Source of the DNA: Magnolia sinica
Lineage: Eukaryota > Streptophyta > Magnoliopsida > Magnoliales > Magnoliaceae
Direction of reading: 5' to 3'
Length of the DNA: 64,000 nucleotides
NCBI RefSeq assembly: GCF_029962835.1
Contig: NC_080586.1
Span: forward strand, 68,945,001-69,009,000
Shown: positions 36,831 through 48,300 of the stretch, piece after piece
Layout of the letters: each line of letters opens with the position of its first letter
Numbering within the stretch: position 1 is the stretch's first letter
The notes under the pieces: model-generated
Database searches by the model: none
What the model saw: only the letters and a program-made list of their open reading frames with translations
Told to the model about the DNA's origin: nothing
Program-made: the position numbers and the translations under genes

Positions 36831-36992
36831 CGTTGAGCTTTTTCAAGCTTTTTGCTAGGGCATATTCACATATAATAGAACCAAACATATGGAGATGAGA
36901 AATGTTTGATTCGTTGAGCTTTTTCAAGCTTTTTGCTAGGGCATATTCATATATAATAGAACCAAACATATAGAGATGGGAAATATTTGATT
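36831..36992. repeat. 81-bp tandem duplication inside the copia remnant
   Basis: Two copies with period 81 (CGTTGAGCTTTTTCAAGC starts at 36831 and 36912), differing at only a few bases, so much younger than the decayed copia sequence around them. The source is the end of the copia integrase region. Confidence 0.85.
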
Positions 36993-37100
36993 TTCTTTCA
37001 CTTTAAGTACACTTCATAAAATACATATTCAACATATATAGGGTTGGCTAGGCTTTTATCCAAAAAGAATTAAACACACGTTTTCCTTTTAACATACTTC

Positions 37101-37612
37101 TTGTCATCTCCACAATCGCTTTATTTGATCTTTTGACCACCTCATTCTTTTAACGTGCATTGGAAAAATATTAAACATAATATTAGAAACCAGATAAATT
37201 TTAAAAAATTTAACACTAGGTTGAATTACATATGTAATATATTGTCCTTAAATATTAATTCGCTCTTACTCTCTCGTATAGTTGAGATCATTGGTGGGTT
37301 ACATGTGAATTGCTTCTACGATAAGACATGCCTTTTTTAAGGTCATGCGTGCAACAATCATGAAGGACCTACACAAGGACTCAATTAATGCACTTTGGAT
37401 CTCTGGTAAATTTGTTAAGTGATCAAATGAGTAATATTAAAAGAGAAAATAGTTTAGAGAGATCAGATCAGATTGAATCAATTTGATTTGGATGATTTTG
37501 GACCTGGAAGGTAATGGTTCAGAATGTTTGTAAAACGTATTTGTATGAAGTACAAATCACTCCAACCAGCGCTATTACAGCTACGCTGCCACACCCTTGC
37601 TCAAGCTCAATC
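37101..37612. other. Short intergenic stretch, nothing recognised
   Basis: AT-rich sequence between the copia remnant and the first Reina-like LTR. No feature seen. Confidence 0.5.
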
Positions 37613-38039
37613 TGATAGGTCCCAAACGTAGAGTGCAAGTGCTACGATAATTTGTTTTCTCTTCGGGTGAGAAACGTACCACAATTTGAATGCAAATTAC
37701 TTGACTTCTTATTAACGAAAACATTGGCTGCTTAAATAAGCAAGGCCACATACAAACAATCCGGAATAAAAGGGAAGTTAACAACTAACAAATGAAATGC
37801 AACACACGTAAAACAGAGCAATAACAAACTGAAATAAATGATGGAAAACTCGCGATGTGTTGCGTGAAATTTACAACGACGGATGACCCTTTCTTCTGCA
37901 CGTAAACTGCATGTAAATTGCCATGACTCAGTCCACAATCCATTCTTGCATGGACTCCATGTACTGCACGTCCCCAGCTTATCCCAAATATTGGGGATTT
38001 GGCTTAAGGCCTCTCTCAAATCGTTGACGCTTGTCCCCA
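37613..38039 (-). repeat. Reina-like LTR 1 (minus)
   Basis: The plus-strand left end TGATAGGTCCC is shared with 43477. Matches 40969-41392 (inverted) and 43477-43903 (direct) over its length. The pol reading frame runs into its right edge. Frames inside the LTR are not genes. Confidence 0.85.
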
Positions 38040-38049
38040 AGGTCCATAA

Positions 38050-40960
38050 AAGGAAAGCATTCACTCAAAGACTGGTGGGACTCCCACGTGGCGTCCTCGA
38101 CTGGTAGATGCTTCCACTGAACTAGATTGTCTTCTTCAAATTTATTTTCCCGTTTGACCCAACAAGTGTCCAATATATTCTGCGGTTCGAGGATAACAGC
38201 CCCTTCATCATTCACGGGTGGTAGTTCCTTTGAAGGTGTCGCAAGCTCACCCACGCATTTTTTTAAGAGCAAAACGTGGAAGACAGGATGAATGCGGGCT
38301 CCTTCCGGTAGTTGAAGTTTGTATGCGACTGCCCCAATTTTCTATATCACTGGATATGGACCGTAGAAGCGACTAGCTAGCTTTTGGTGGGCTCGTTTGA
38401 AGGCGGTCTGTTGTCTGTAGGGGTGCAACTTAAGAAACACCATATCACCAACTTCGAATGACACATCCCGACGTTTTTGATCTGCCAACTGCTTCATACG
38501 ATTAATGGAAGTCTCCAGGTTGCTTTTGAGTTGACGCAGCAGCTCGTCGCGAGCCTCTAGGCTTTAGTCTACTTCATGCACCGAAGAAAACCCACTATGG
38601 TAAATGGGAATGGGAGGTATATGCCCATATAATGCCTGAAAAGGAGTCATGCCCGTGGACACATGATACGTTGTATTGTACCAGAGCTCAACCCATGGAA
38701 GGTAGCTACTCCACTTGCGTGGCCACTGATGAACCATACCCCGGAGGTATTGCTCAACACAGCGATTGACAACTTCTGTTTGTCTGTCCGTCTGTGGGTG
38801 AAAGGCGGAACTCAGTTGTAGCTTAGTTCCCGACATTTGAAAGAACTCCTGCCAGAATTTGCTGATAAAAATGGGGTCCTTATCGCTGATGATGGACTTG
38901 GGTAGGCCATGCAATTTAATAATTCCGTCTACAAACTTTTCAGCCATGATTTTAGCAGTAAAAGGATGAGTTAAGGACAGGAAATGAGCAGACTTACTCA
39001 AACGGTCGACAACTACTAGGATCGTGTCCTTGCCGTGGGATGTTGGTAGCCCTTCAAGGAAGTCTAAGGTGATGTCGTCCCATACTTGACATGAACGGGT
39101 AACGGATGTAGGAGCCCAGCTGGAGACAATGTTTTGGACTTCATCCTTTGGCATGTTTCACATTTTTTTTATATATTCTTGCACCGTTTGGTACATTTTT
39201 GGCCAGTAGAATTATTGGGCTAATTTCTTGAACGTCCGCAAGACCCCAGAGTGTCCTCCTATTTTTGTATCATGCATTTCATGGAGTAGTTTCACCCGTA
39301 ATGCTGCCAGAGAAGGAATGACTACTCTCCCTTTAAAGAAGAGCAATCCATCACACCACGCATACGGCCCATCTAGTTGAGCCTTAGCCAAGTGAGTTAG
39401 AGATTGGACGTAAGAGTCTCCTTCATAAGCTTTTTTAATTTCATCCCATACGGTCACTTTCAGCACATGCACATGGTGAAGAACTGGACTACCAGACTTG
39501 CGTGAGAAGGCGTCCGCTGCTGAATTCTCGCGGCCCGGGCGATAAATAATCTCGTAGTCGTAGCTCATTAGCTTGACTACCCATTTCTGCTGTTCTGGCG
39601 TAGCCACATGCTGCTCCAAGAAATATTTCAAGCTACACTGGTCGGTGAGAATGAAGAATTTTTTTCCCAAGAGATAAGGTCGTCATAAGCATATGGTCTC
39701 CACAATGGCAAGCATTTCCTTGGCATAAGTTGACCAAGATTTTTTTGTAACCCCCAATGCTCAACTCATGAACGCTATAGGCATGCCTTGTTGCGATAAA
39801 ACTGCACCAATTTTCTCCCCAGATGCATCGGTTTCAATGGTAAAGGAGTCATTGAAATTAGGCATAGCTAACGTCGGAGTAGTTGTCATTGCTTGTTTGA
39901 GAGCCAGAAAGGCTGCGTCAGCTTCATCATTCCAGCCAAATTTTCTCTTCTTGAGCAAGTTGGTCAGGGGTCGCGCTATAATGCCATAGTTTTGAACAAA
40001 CTTCCGATAATACCCTGTCAAGCCTAAAAAACCACGTAACTCAGAAATATTAGTGGGGGGTGGCCATGCGACCATGGCTGCAATTTTACTGTGATCAACC
40101 TTCACTCCTTGATGTGTGACAATGTGCCCCAAGTATTCCAGTACCTGTTGGTCAAATACGCATTTGCTTGCCTTGGCAAAGAATTGGTCTTGTCGCAAGG
40201 TCTCCAATGTTTGCTGAACATGCACCATATGCTCATCCCACGTGGGACTATATACCAGAATATTATTAAAAAAAAACCAAAACGAGCTTTCGAAGGAAGG
40301 GTCGAAATATTGAGTTCATGATGGCCTGAAATGTCAAGGGTGCGTTACAAAGGCCGAAAGGCATTACGAGATATTCGTAATGGCCATTATGAGTACGGAA
40401 AGCAGTTTTAATAACATCAAAAGGATTCACTCTTACTTGATGATGGCCGACCCTCAGATTAAATTTGGTGAAGTAAGTAGCGCCATATAATTCTTCCAGC
40501 ATATTGTTTACTGTTAGAATGGGAAAACAATCCTTGATGGTGGTGAGATTAAGTGTGCGATAATCTGTATAAAATCGCCAACTGTCATCCTTCTTTTTTA
40601 CTAGTAATATTGGCGACGAGAAGGGACTGGTGCTAGGATGTATGAGCCCCGAATCCAGCATTTCTTGGACCCGCTTCTTGATTTCAACTTTCTGGAAGTG
40701 GGCGTACCTATATGGGCGTACGTTAATCAGCTCGGTCCCCTCTTTCAACGTAATACAATGGTCCACTTCATGTTCAGGTGGTAAACTTGAGGGCTCCTGG
40801 AACACATCTTCATATTCTTTCAACAACCCCTGCATACTTTGGTGTTTATCTTCAGTTGGTCCATCAGGTGGTGCGGTTTCCATGGTTGGCTGAAAGCACA
40901 CAACAAATAACATGTGTCCTCAGCGGAACTCCTTTGATATTTCTTTCAGTGAAGCTGCAT
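38050..40960 (-). pseudogene. pol: Reina-like pol: RT, RNase H, integrase, chromodomain
   Basis: RT at about 40270-40910 (VRPYRYAHFQKVEIKKRV, SPFSSPILLVKKKDDSWRF, MPFGLCNAPLTF). The end of RT and RNase H at about 39210-40230 (LGHIVTHQGVKVD, FLGLTGYYRKFV, TDASGEKIGAVLSQ, TDQCSLKYFL). Integrase at about 38560-39210 (WDDITLDFLEGLP, VVDRLSKSAHFL, ISDKDPIF, FHPQTDRQTE). A chromodomain-like FEEDNLVQWKHLPVEDATWE sits near 38100-38150. Chromodomains are thought to steer integration to heterochromatin. Interrupted at a few places. Confidence 0.85.
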
Positions 40961-40968
40961 GATTGGTT

Positions 40969-42910
40969 TGCAGGCCACGCCGATTTGAGAGAGGCCTTAA
41001 GCCAAATCCCAAATATTTGGGATAAGCTGGGGACGTGCAGTACATGGAGTCCATGCAGGAATGGACTGTGGACTGAGTCATGGCAGTTTACATGCAGTTT
41101 ACGTGCAGAAGAAAGGGTCATCCATCATTGCAAATTTCACGCAACGCATTGCGAGTTTTACGTCATTTTATTTCAGCTTGTTATTGCTCTGTTTTACGTG
41201 TGTTGCATTTCATTTGTTAGTTGTTAACTTCCCTTTTATTCTGGACTGTTTGTACGTGGTCTTGCTTATTTAAGCAGCCAATGTTTTCATTAATAAGAAG
41301 TCAAGTAATTTGCATTCAAATTGTGGTACGTTTCTCACCCGAAGAGAAAACAAATTATCGTAGCACTTGCACTCTACGTTTGGGACCTATCATTGGTATC
41401 AGAGCTAAATTGCTAATGGGAACTAACAAGGAGCATATTGAGCACTTGGAGTCTGGACTCGGTGTAGTTCAGGAAGGACTGTTGCAAATGGAGGAAACTC
41501 TCAATCGACTTTTGAATGTGATGATCGTAAATCAGGAAAATCCCAACCACGGCAATCATCACCGAGAAGGCATCGATGGGGGTCGGCAAATCATCTCCGC
41601 CAAAACGGTGAAGCTGGAATTTCCACGATTTTCGGGGGATGACCCAACCGAATGGTTCAACCTTGTGCACCAATTTTTTGAATATCAGGGCACGGCAGAA
41701 GTCCGGAAGGTTTCCATGGCAGATCATTTGGAAGGAGAGGTCAACCAATGGTGGCAGTGGATTCACAGGACATTTCGAGACGAAGGACACGTGCTTTCAT
41801 GAGAGAAATTTGAGGAAGAACTCTGGGCTCGCTTTGGACCATCGGAGTGTGAGGACTTTGACGAAGCTCTTTTTTGTGTCAAATAGCTAGGGACCTTGAG
41901 GGACTACCAGTGCGAGTTTGAAAAGCTCAGCAACAGGGTCCAGGGGTGGACTCAGAAGGCATTGGTGGGGACTTTCATGTGCGGCTTGAAGGCAGAAATA
42001 GCGGATGGAATTCGGATTTTTAAGCCATAGTCACTCAAAGAGGCCATTAACTTAGTACGAATGAGGGACGATCAACTCGCATAGCAAAGGAGGTTCATGC
42101 GGTTACCACCTGCAAGAGCTCCGTTAGCTCTTCCACAAGCCACCCATATGGCTCTTGCTGCACCTACAGGACCCATTAAGCATTTGTCTTGGGAGGAAAT
42201 GCAGAGGAAGAGGGCACAAGGTCTCTGTTTCAATTGCAATGAACGTTTTACAGGAGGCCATAGATGTCAAAAACCACAGCTGTTACTCTTGGAAGGGCAT
42301 ACGGGTAATATGATATATGAGGACATTACTGATCAACAAATGCTGGAAGATGACCACGGGGGAGATACGGTAAAGGTATAAGAACCTGAGTGTGAACCAG
42401 AGATCACATTGCATGCCTTAACGGGATGGACAACACCGAAAACCATGCGTGTAACAGCGAAAATGGGTCCCCACGAAGTAATGGTTTTGATTGACAGTGG
42501 ATTGACACACAACTTCATTAGCAACCGTTTAGCAAGCATGCTCAAGTTGCCAGTCATACCTACAGAAACTTTCCCTGTCCGAGTGGCCAACGGAGACCAA
42601 CTAACGTGCCAGGGGCGTTACGATAAGGTACGGGTAGAATTACAGGGCACCGAATTTTATCTCACCCTTTTCTCTCTGCCCTTATCCGGTCTTGATCTTG
42701 TCCTTGGTATTCAATGGCTTGAAATACTGGGATCCGTGATTTGTAACTGGAAGCAGTTGACCATGGATTTTATTTGGGAAAATCAAGACCGAAGGCTGCA
42801 AGGAGTGGACGTGCAAACCATTCATGCAGCTTCACTAAAAGAAATATCAAAGGAGTTTTGCCGAGGACACGCGTTATTTGTTGTGTGCCTTCAAGCCGCC
42901 CATGGAAATC
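40969..42910 (+). mobile_element. Reina-like chromovirus, 5' half in opposite orientation (LTR, gag, protease)
   Basis: Plus strand: LTR 40969-41392, primer site TGGTATCAGAGC at 41394-41405, gag from ATG at 41418, knuckle CFNCNERFTGGHRC near 42230, protease VLIDSGLTHNFIS near 42490 and VLGIQWLEILG near 42700. It stops at about 42910 where the sequence switches to inverted gag. Its last 100 bases overlap the content of the first 100 bases of the minus-strand pol piece but differ at about 10% of positions, so the two halves come from different copies. A few breaks. Confidence 0.8.
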
Positions 42911-43903
42911 CCCACCAATGCCTTCTGAGTCCACCCCTGGACCCTGTTGCTGAGCTTTTCAAACTCGCCCTGGTCCTAGCTGTTTGACACAAGAAAGAGC
43001 TTCGTCGAAGTCCTCACACTCCGATGGTCCGAAGCGAGCCCAGAGTTCTTCCTCAAATTTCTCCCATGAAAGCACGTGTCCTTCGTCCCGAAATGTCCTG
43101 CGAATCCACTGCCACCATTGGTTGGCCTCTCCTTCCAAATGGTATGCTGCCATGGAAACCTTCTAGACTTCTGCCGTGCCTTGATATTCGCAAAATTGGT
43201 GCACACGGTTGAACCATTCGGTTGGGTCTTCCCCCGAAAATCGTGGAAATTCCAGCTTCGCTGTTTTGGCGGAGATGATTTGCCAACCCCCATCGATGCC
43301 TTCTCGGTGATGGTTGCCGTGGTTGGGATTTTTCTGATTTGCGATCATCACATTTGAAAGTCGATTGAGAGTTTCCTCCATTCGCAACAGTCCTTCCTGA
43401 ACTACACCGAGTCCAGACTCCAAGTGCTTAATACGCTCCTTGTTAGTTCCCATTAGCAATTTAGCTCTGATACCAATGATAGGTCCCAAACGTAGAGTGC
43501 AAGTGCTATGATAATTTGCTTTCTCTTTGGGTGAGAAACGTACCATAATTTGAATGCAAATTACTTGACTTCTTATTAACGAAAACATTGGCTGCTTAAA
43601 TAAGCAAGGCCACGTACAAACAATCCGGAATAAAAGGGAAGTTAACAACTAACAAATGAAATGCAACACACGTAAAACAGAGCAATAACAAACTGAAATA
43701 AAATGACGTAAAACTCGCGATGCGTTGCGTGAAATTTGCAATGACAAATGACCCTTTCTTCTGCACGTAAACTGCATGTAAACTGCCATGACTCAGTCCA
43801 CAGTCCATTCCTATATGGACTCCATGTACTGCACGTCCCCGGCTAATCCCAAATATTTAGGATTTGGCTTAACGTCTCTTTCAGATCGTCGTGGCCTATC
43901 ACA
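42911..43903 (-). mobile_element. Reina-like LTR plus gag N-terminal part (minus)
   Basis: LTR 43477-43903 (427 bp; minus start TGTGATAGGCCACG, end ACCTATCA), primer site at 43464-43475, then gag (MGTNKERIKHLESGLG, FPRFSGEDPTEWFNRVHQFC, WWQWIRRTFRDEGHVLSWEKF) down to about 42911. It mirrors the plus-strand gag at 41418-41960, so the two gags meet head to head. Some breaks. Confidence 0.8.
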
Positions 43904-46194
43904 ATCATGAATGTGCTCCAGTGCCTACCAATCATCTCTCTCTCACTCGTTTCTCCGGCTAAAAATATTTCATACTTGAAGATTTATAAATAAAAAAATT
44001 TCTCAACATGGGATTAAAAAAAAAAACCCTTGTTCTTTGTTTTTCAAATTAGTTTAGGTGGGAAACAAAATTTTCAAAAAATATTTATTTTGTAAAACCA
44101 AAATCTCAACAAAGTGTGCAACTCAGGGTAGTTTGATCATCAATTTAACTCCCTTTCTTAAGTTTTTAAAAGTGTTTGAGCTGTGTTTACTGCTTCCATT
44201 CGTTCTGATAACTTTAAAGGAGTGGCTACTTTTTCAAGTCCTACATGCAGCCACTTCCAGCCATTGTCAGATCTTTTGGGTCTGTGTCTGACACTTTAAA
44301 GATGAGGTATGTGAAATTATCATTTCACCTCTCCGACAGCCATTCCTCTTCCATGAAAGGTTTACCATTCACAGGGATAAATTTTTTGATCCACGTGCAC
44401 TTATAAAGTACTTTAGAAATTGTATTCACGGTGTACAAGTCATTCAAATTGAACCGCCAACAAAAATAAAATAAAATAATAAATACACTTATTTGATAAT
44501 CTAATATAGGATCATTGGACATGTATTATTTATTATATTAGACTGCTAAAACTGAAAAATAACATTATAGTCTTATTGCAACAAATAAATATCCATGGAT
44601 CATAGGTTAAGATTGCTCAAGGAATTGGATTTTTGGACTAGCTTGGCGTCCATAATTTAGTCCGTTTAATTTAAGTTAATATTTTCAATATAAACAAACT
44701 TATAAGTGCCTGTGTATCAAATGTCATAGTCTGCCAGAGTATCAAATAACTCCCATAAATGAGCCTTTTTTTGAGCTGTTCTACGTTAGTCGCGCAGCGA
44801 TCTTGTATAATATACACGTACCTCATACCTAGTGACGAGGCAATCTCACATGAGGGATCTAAGCCACTCATTAGGCAGACCCCACATTCTAAAAGCCTTC
44901 AAAAATCAGGGCCGTCTAATAATTAGGTGCGCTACATATTTATAGAAAGAATAGACCGTTTGAAGAAATTAACCAATGGTTCAAATTCAATATACTTGTG
45001 TGGCCCAATAGATAAGGAATCCAGCCTCAAATTTCTCGAAGAAAATCTAAGTTATAGGGATGTTATGATGATCGGCTTGGATCCCGAACACGTTTTCCAC
45101 CTGGTACTTGTATGAGGCGATTGATTGCCAGAGAAGTGTCCTACTAAGATGTGTTCAAAACGTAGCTGTTTCGTACAAAAATGAATTTCCTTGAATTTTT
45201 TCTAGCCATTTAAATTTGCAGTGCAACTTTCTACGTGGGTCCCTTTGCCAGCTAGGAAAACGTGTGGACCGCATCGTACCCATAATTCAGTGGGCCCCAT
45301 CTCTCCATCTTTGCGAATAGAGGATTGAGTAGTGAAGAGCAAGGAGAATGAAAGGATTCGGTAGGAATAAAAAACCCATATTAGATATTCATTATGCTGA
45401 GTCTTATCACCGTTCAATCAATGTCAGGCACTTGTGGAGAGTGGACCCCACTTGATTGACGGTGATATTATCTACAACCTAATAAGTTTGGTTGTGGGTG
45501 ACGGTTGGTGGTATCAAACCACGTGTGCACCATCAACATTACATTCTCAACATGAATAATTTTTAATAAATTCGAAATAAAATTACAAGAAATGGTAATA
45601 TGAGGTCGACCTCATGGGAACTTCCCAAGAATTCTAGCTGTGTGGCCCCACCGTGATGTGTCTCGAACATCCAACCCATCAGTTAGACGCACCCTTCCAT
45701 GGTGGACCCCACAGGCTTAAAAATCAAGTCAATCCATGAGTTGGGTGGGCCACACCACATACAACAGTTGAGAGGGGTTACCCTCCCATTAAAACATTCA
45801 TAATTATTTATCAGGCCCACTGAGATGTGGTTCAAAAAATCCAGCCCATCCATTGTGTGTGTTCCACTTAGATGAGGGGTTAGACCAAGTTTCAGCCGCA
45901 TCCAAAACTTAAGTGGCCCCCACCAAATGCTTTGATATATTTTAATCATGTCTTCACATGGTTTTAAGTGGTACGGCCCACCTGAGTTCCGTATACAGCT
46001 GATTTTTGAGATTTCTAATAACCTAAATGGCACCCATCAAATGCACGGTGTTAATGCTTGAGACCCATCACGATAGGGCCCATGAAGCTCAACCTTATGG
46101 GAATTTCCCATGTGGTCAAACTTATATTACCATTTCCCCCAAATAAGAACTCAAAATTAAGATAAAGTTTTAGACTAGATTTCAACTCAAAATC
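43904..46194. other. Intergenic with MITE debris
   Basis: 43904-44880 is AT-rich with nothing recognised. From 44880 MITE-core words recur (TAGGCAGACCCCACATTC, CAGTGGGCCCCATCTC near 45290). 45640-46080 holds a longer fragment (GGCCCCACCGTGATGTG, GGTGGACCCCACAGGC, ACGGCCCACCTGAGTTCCG). Two direct repeats, CCTCATGGGAACTTCCCA (45611) and CCTTATGGGAATTTCCCA (46093), flank that fragment. No gene seen. Confidence 0.5.
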
Positions 46195-46490
46195 CTTAAA
46201 AATGTGACTTACTGTAAATAGTAAGCTTATTATTTATAAACGAACTTTATTCCTACTATACTTTATAGGTTTTGGCTAAAAATAGTAAGTGTCTAATTTT
46301 ACCCAACCATGTCATTTTCCTAACTTTTATGAGCCCTTTCCATGTTGGCAGATCAAAAGTTCATGCGAATTTGGTACGGGCAACCAGCGTAGTGGGGTTG
46401 ATTGGCTTAAGTAGGTTCTCCTACTCCAAAATCATATATAATATATCAAAGCAATCTACGAGATACAACTGATTTAAGGTTCTAATGGTC
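46195..46490 (-). repeat. Family X LTR-like repeat fragment (inverse)
   Basis: Minus strand follows copy 1 at 31385: CTTACTATTTTTAGCC, ATAAATAATAAGCTTACTAT, then the CAACATGGAAAG-type block. Diverged and truncated. Confidence 0.45.
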
Positions 46491-46834
46491 TAGATCATTT
46501 GTACCTCTAATCAAACCTTTTTTGGTACATCTTTGCCATGAAAGTGTCTGCAACCGGCTCTACATGACAAATGGACTATCCAAACCATGGATAATCCTAA
46601 CCGTTCAAGTAGGGGCCATCGAATATACGGTCAAGGCAGAAACAAAAAACCAAAAAAATAAAAATAAAAATCAACAGCTAGCCCAACAATGATCATTGCT
46701 CATTAAATAATTCTCTCAGTGGGACGTTTGCACTGTTTGACCTGGTCCAGCCTTGCCTAGGGTGAGATTGAGGACAGTATTAAATTGCTACACTGCTTTT
46801 TATCATAAATCCTAAGATAATTGGATTCATATAG

Positions 46835-46933
46835 CTAACCCCCCCCCAAGTAGTTGGAATAAAAGTCAGATGATAATGATGCTCACACCTGATTGCTAGT
46901 GGGCATGTACAAGATCCAAACCGCTCATCCAGT

Positions 46934-46967
<34 letters not shown>

Positions 46968-46970
46968 ATA
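46835..46970. repeat. Simple repeats: C-run and (CA)n
   Basis: A run of C near 46839-46847 and about 15 CA units at 46937-46967. Confidence 0.9.
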
Positions 46971-47594
46971 TGCATATGCAATCGCAACCGTTCGATTTGT
47001 TTCACCAACCTCAGTTCATTATTGTATTCTAGTCGAGGTTTAAGGACCGTCTGATCGGCCCGATTTTTGGGTCGTGAGCCATATCTGACATTGGCCGCCG
47101 AATGAACAGTGCAGATCTTATACATGTGATTCATCGTGTTTACTCAATGGGCCGGAAATCATAGGAGTGGTTGACAAGGAGAGAAGCATATACATAGTTA
47201 TGGATATCTCGTGAGTGGATAGAAGAAGAGATGTTACGAAGAAAAGGAGATCCCATCACCCATTCACAAGCATGTGTGGTGGGGATGTGGTGTCTATCTT
47301 AGATTGATATCATGGTATGGTTATTGCCGGCAGCCCCTCATCTCATCCCCCAACCGGATAATGTCATCATACACTTCATGATATTTGTGGGGGCCTAGCC
47401 AGAATGGCCAACTGCCCCTGTGGGCCCCACCACATGACCCACAAGCCCAAGTTCCCCTCATCCCTATTAAAACCCATACTCACCCATACAACTGAAAAAA
47501 TAAAGAAAAAAAAAAACAGAAAATGAGACTAGTTGTAGTGTAAGTCCTACTCTATTATCATCATCAACAGCAACATCTCTAGCTTGTGGTTTCC
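46971..47594 (+). other. Upstream region of the small-protein gene
   Basis: About 600 bases without a gene. It includes MITE-like words to 47160, then unique sequence with TATTAAAACC (47464) and a purine-rich stretch (AAAAAATAAAGAAAAAAAAAA) near 47496. It likely holds the promoter and 5' UTR of the gene at 47595. Confidence 0.4.
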
Positions 47595-48300
47595 ATGGAA
47601 GTTTCCATGGAAGTAGAGGATGACGTCTTCTTCGCAGACCTCAGTAAGCAAATCGCTCTTCTTATCATGGACGACGAGGATGAACGTTCTCATGCACACT
47701 GTCCATCTGTCTCCCTACAGGTGATTTTTTTTTTCTCTCCTCTTTCTTTTTTTACTAGATCTGCAAATGAGACTCCGTTTCGATCGCAAACGTTCTCAGT
47801 GAGGCACATGTGAAAGATCCAAGCTGCTCATCGAGCGCGGCCCACACCCAAATACTAGGCTCATCGTGCGAACATGCATGAGTGGACATGACTAATTTTT
47901 CCACCAGCTTGATTTACTGCTCAAATCTCACTTATATATGCAACGTTGGCACAATTGAATAAAGAGTTCCATTAAAAGTAGGACTCATGTTCGACGATTA
48001 ATTAACTTGTATAACTGATACATGTTTTTGTGGCAGGCATTCTCACATGTATACCACCCTCTCACCACTCCCGCTGTGGTCTATGATCCGAATTGTATGA
48101 GAGGAAGCAAAGGAACTGGTGTTTTCATTCCCCGTTCGTCGTTGCCGAGGAGGAGGAACAGATCGACTAGGTTCACTTCCTCTTCCCACACAAAGTCCTG
48201 TAAACATTCTGATAAATCAAGAGTCACTAATGTAACTCGCAGCGACGCAGATTTGTCTTGTAATTACTGTAATTCAAGAGTGTTAAGGAGACATGATTGA
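47595..48300 (+). CDS. Uncharacterised small plant protein, two exons, 129 residues
   Basis: Exon 1 is 47595-47720 (42 codons) and exon 2 is 48037-48300 (87 codons plus TGA). The donor CTACAG|GTGATT and acceptor TTGTGGCAG|GCATTC give a 316-base, phase-0 intron; both sites fit the consensus. The N-terminus is acidic (MEVSMEVEDDVFFADLSKQ, then LIMDDEDE). The C-terminal half is basic and serine-rich with the motif SKGTGVFIPRSSLPRRRNR, which I associate with small plant-specific proteins of unknown function. It ends NYCNSRVLRRHD. I see no signal peptide and no membrane segment. A second ATG lies in frame four codons downstream; the first was taken because its context is equally good. An A/T-rich promoter word TATTAAAACC sits about 130 bases upstream (47464). 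The function is unknown and I do not propose one. Confidence 0.7.

Larger units (their letters stand above)
33340..37100 (-). mobile_element. Decayed Ty1/copia pol region, interrupted by a 1.5 kb block
   Basis: Copia domains appear in order on the minus strand. The integrase C-terminal part is at about 36700-37100 (KLNDKGVKYIFI, YNIITIKVSISGDVKFNE). RT is at about 35560-36340 (AMDEN, MDVKLAFL, LLYIDDLIFIGNA, LGLMAYHLEIEI-like wording). The end of RT and RNase H are at about 33340-34050 (WANDMDDRKSTS, IYLTKNVIFCGHIKHIHIHYHF). Many breaks; very old. No LTRs were recognised. Between RT and RNase H lies foreign sequence (about 34050-35560) with host-like gene fragments. Confidence 0.75.
37613..40968 (-). 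mobile_element. Reina-like chromovirus, 3' half (pol plus 3' LTR)
   Basis: Minus-strand Ty3/gypsy part consisting of the protease-RT linker, RT, RNase H, integrase, a chromodomain-like tail and the 427-bp LTR at 37613-38039. The 5' half is absent at 40968, where an oppositely oriented LTR of the same family begins. The compact LTR, Met-tRNA primer site (seen in the sister pieces) and chromodomain fit Reina-like chromoviruses. Broken at a few points. Its LTR differs from that at 43477-43903 by roughly 6% by eye. Confidence 0.8.

Noticed and set aside
37732-38064. Repeated frame with SQIPNIWDKLGTCSTWSP
   Set aside because: Occurs in all three Reina-like LTRs; it is LTR sequence read through, not a gene.
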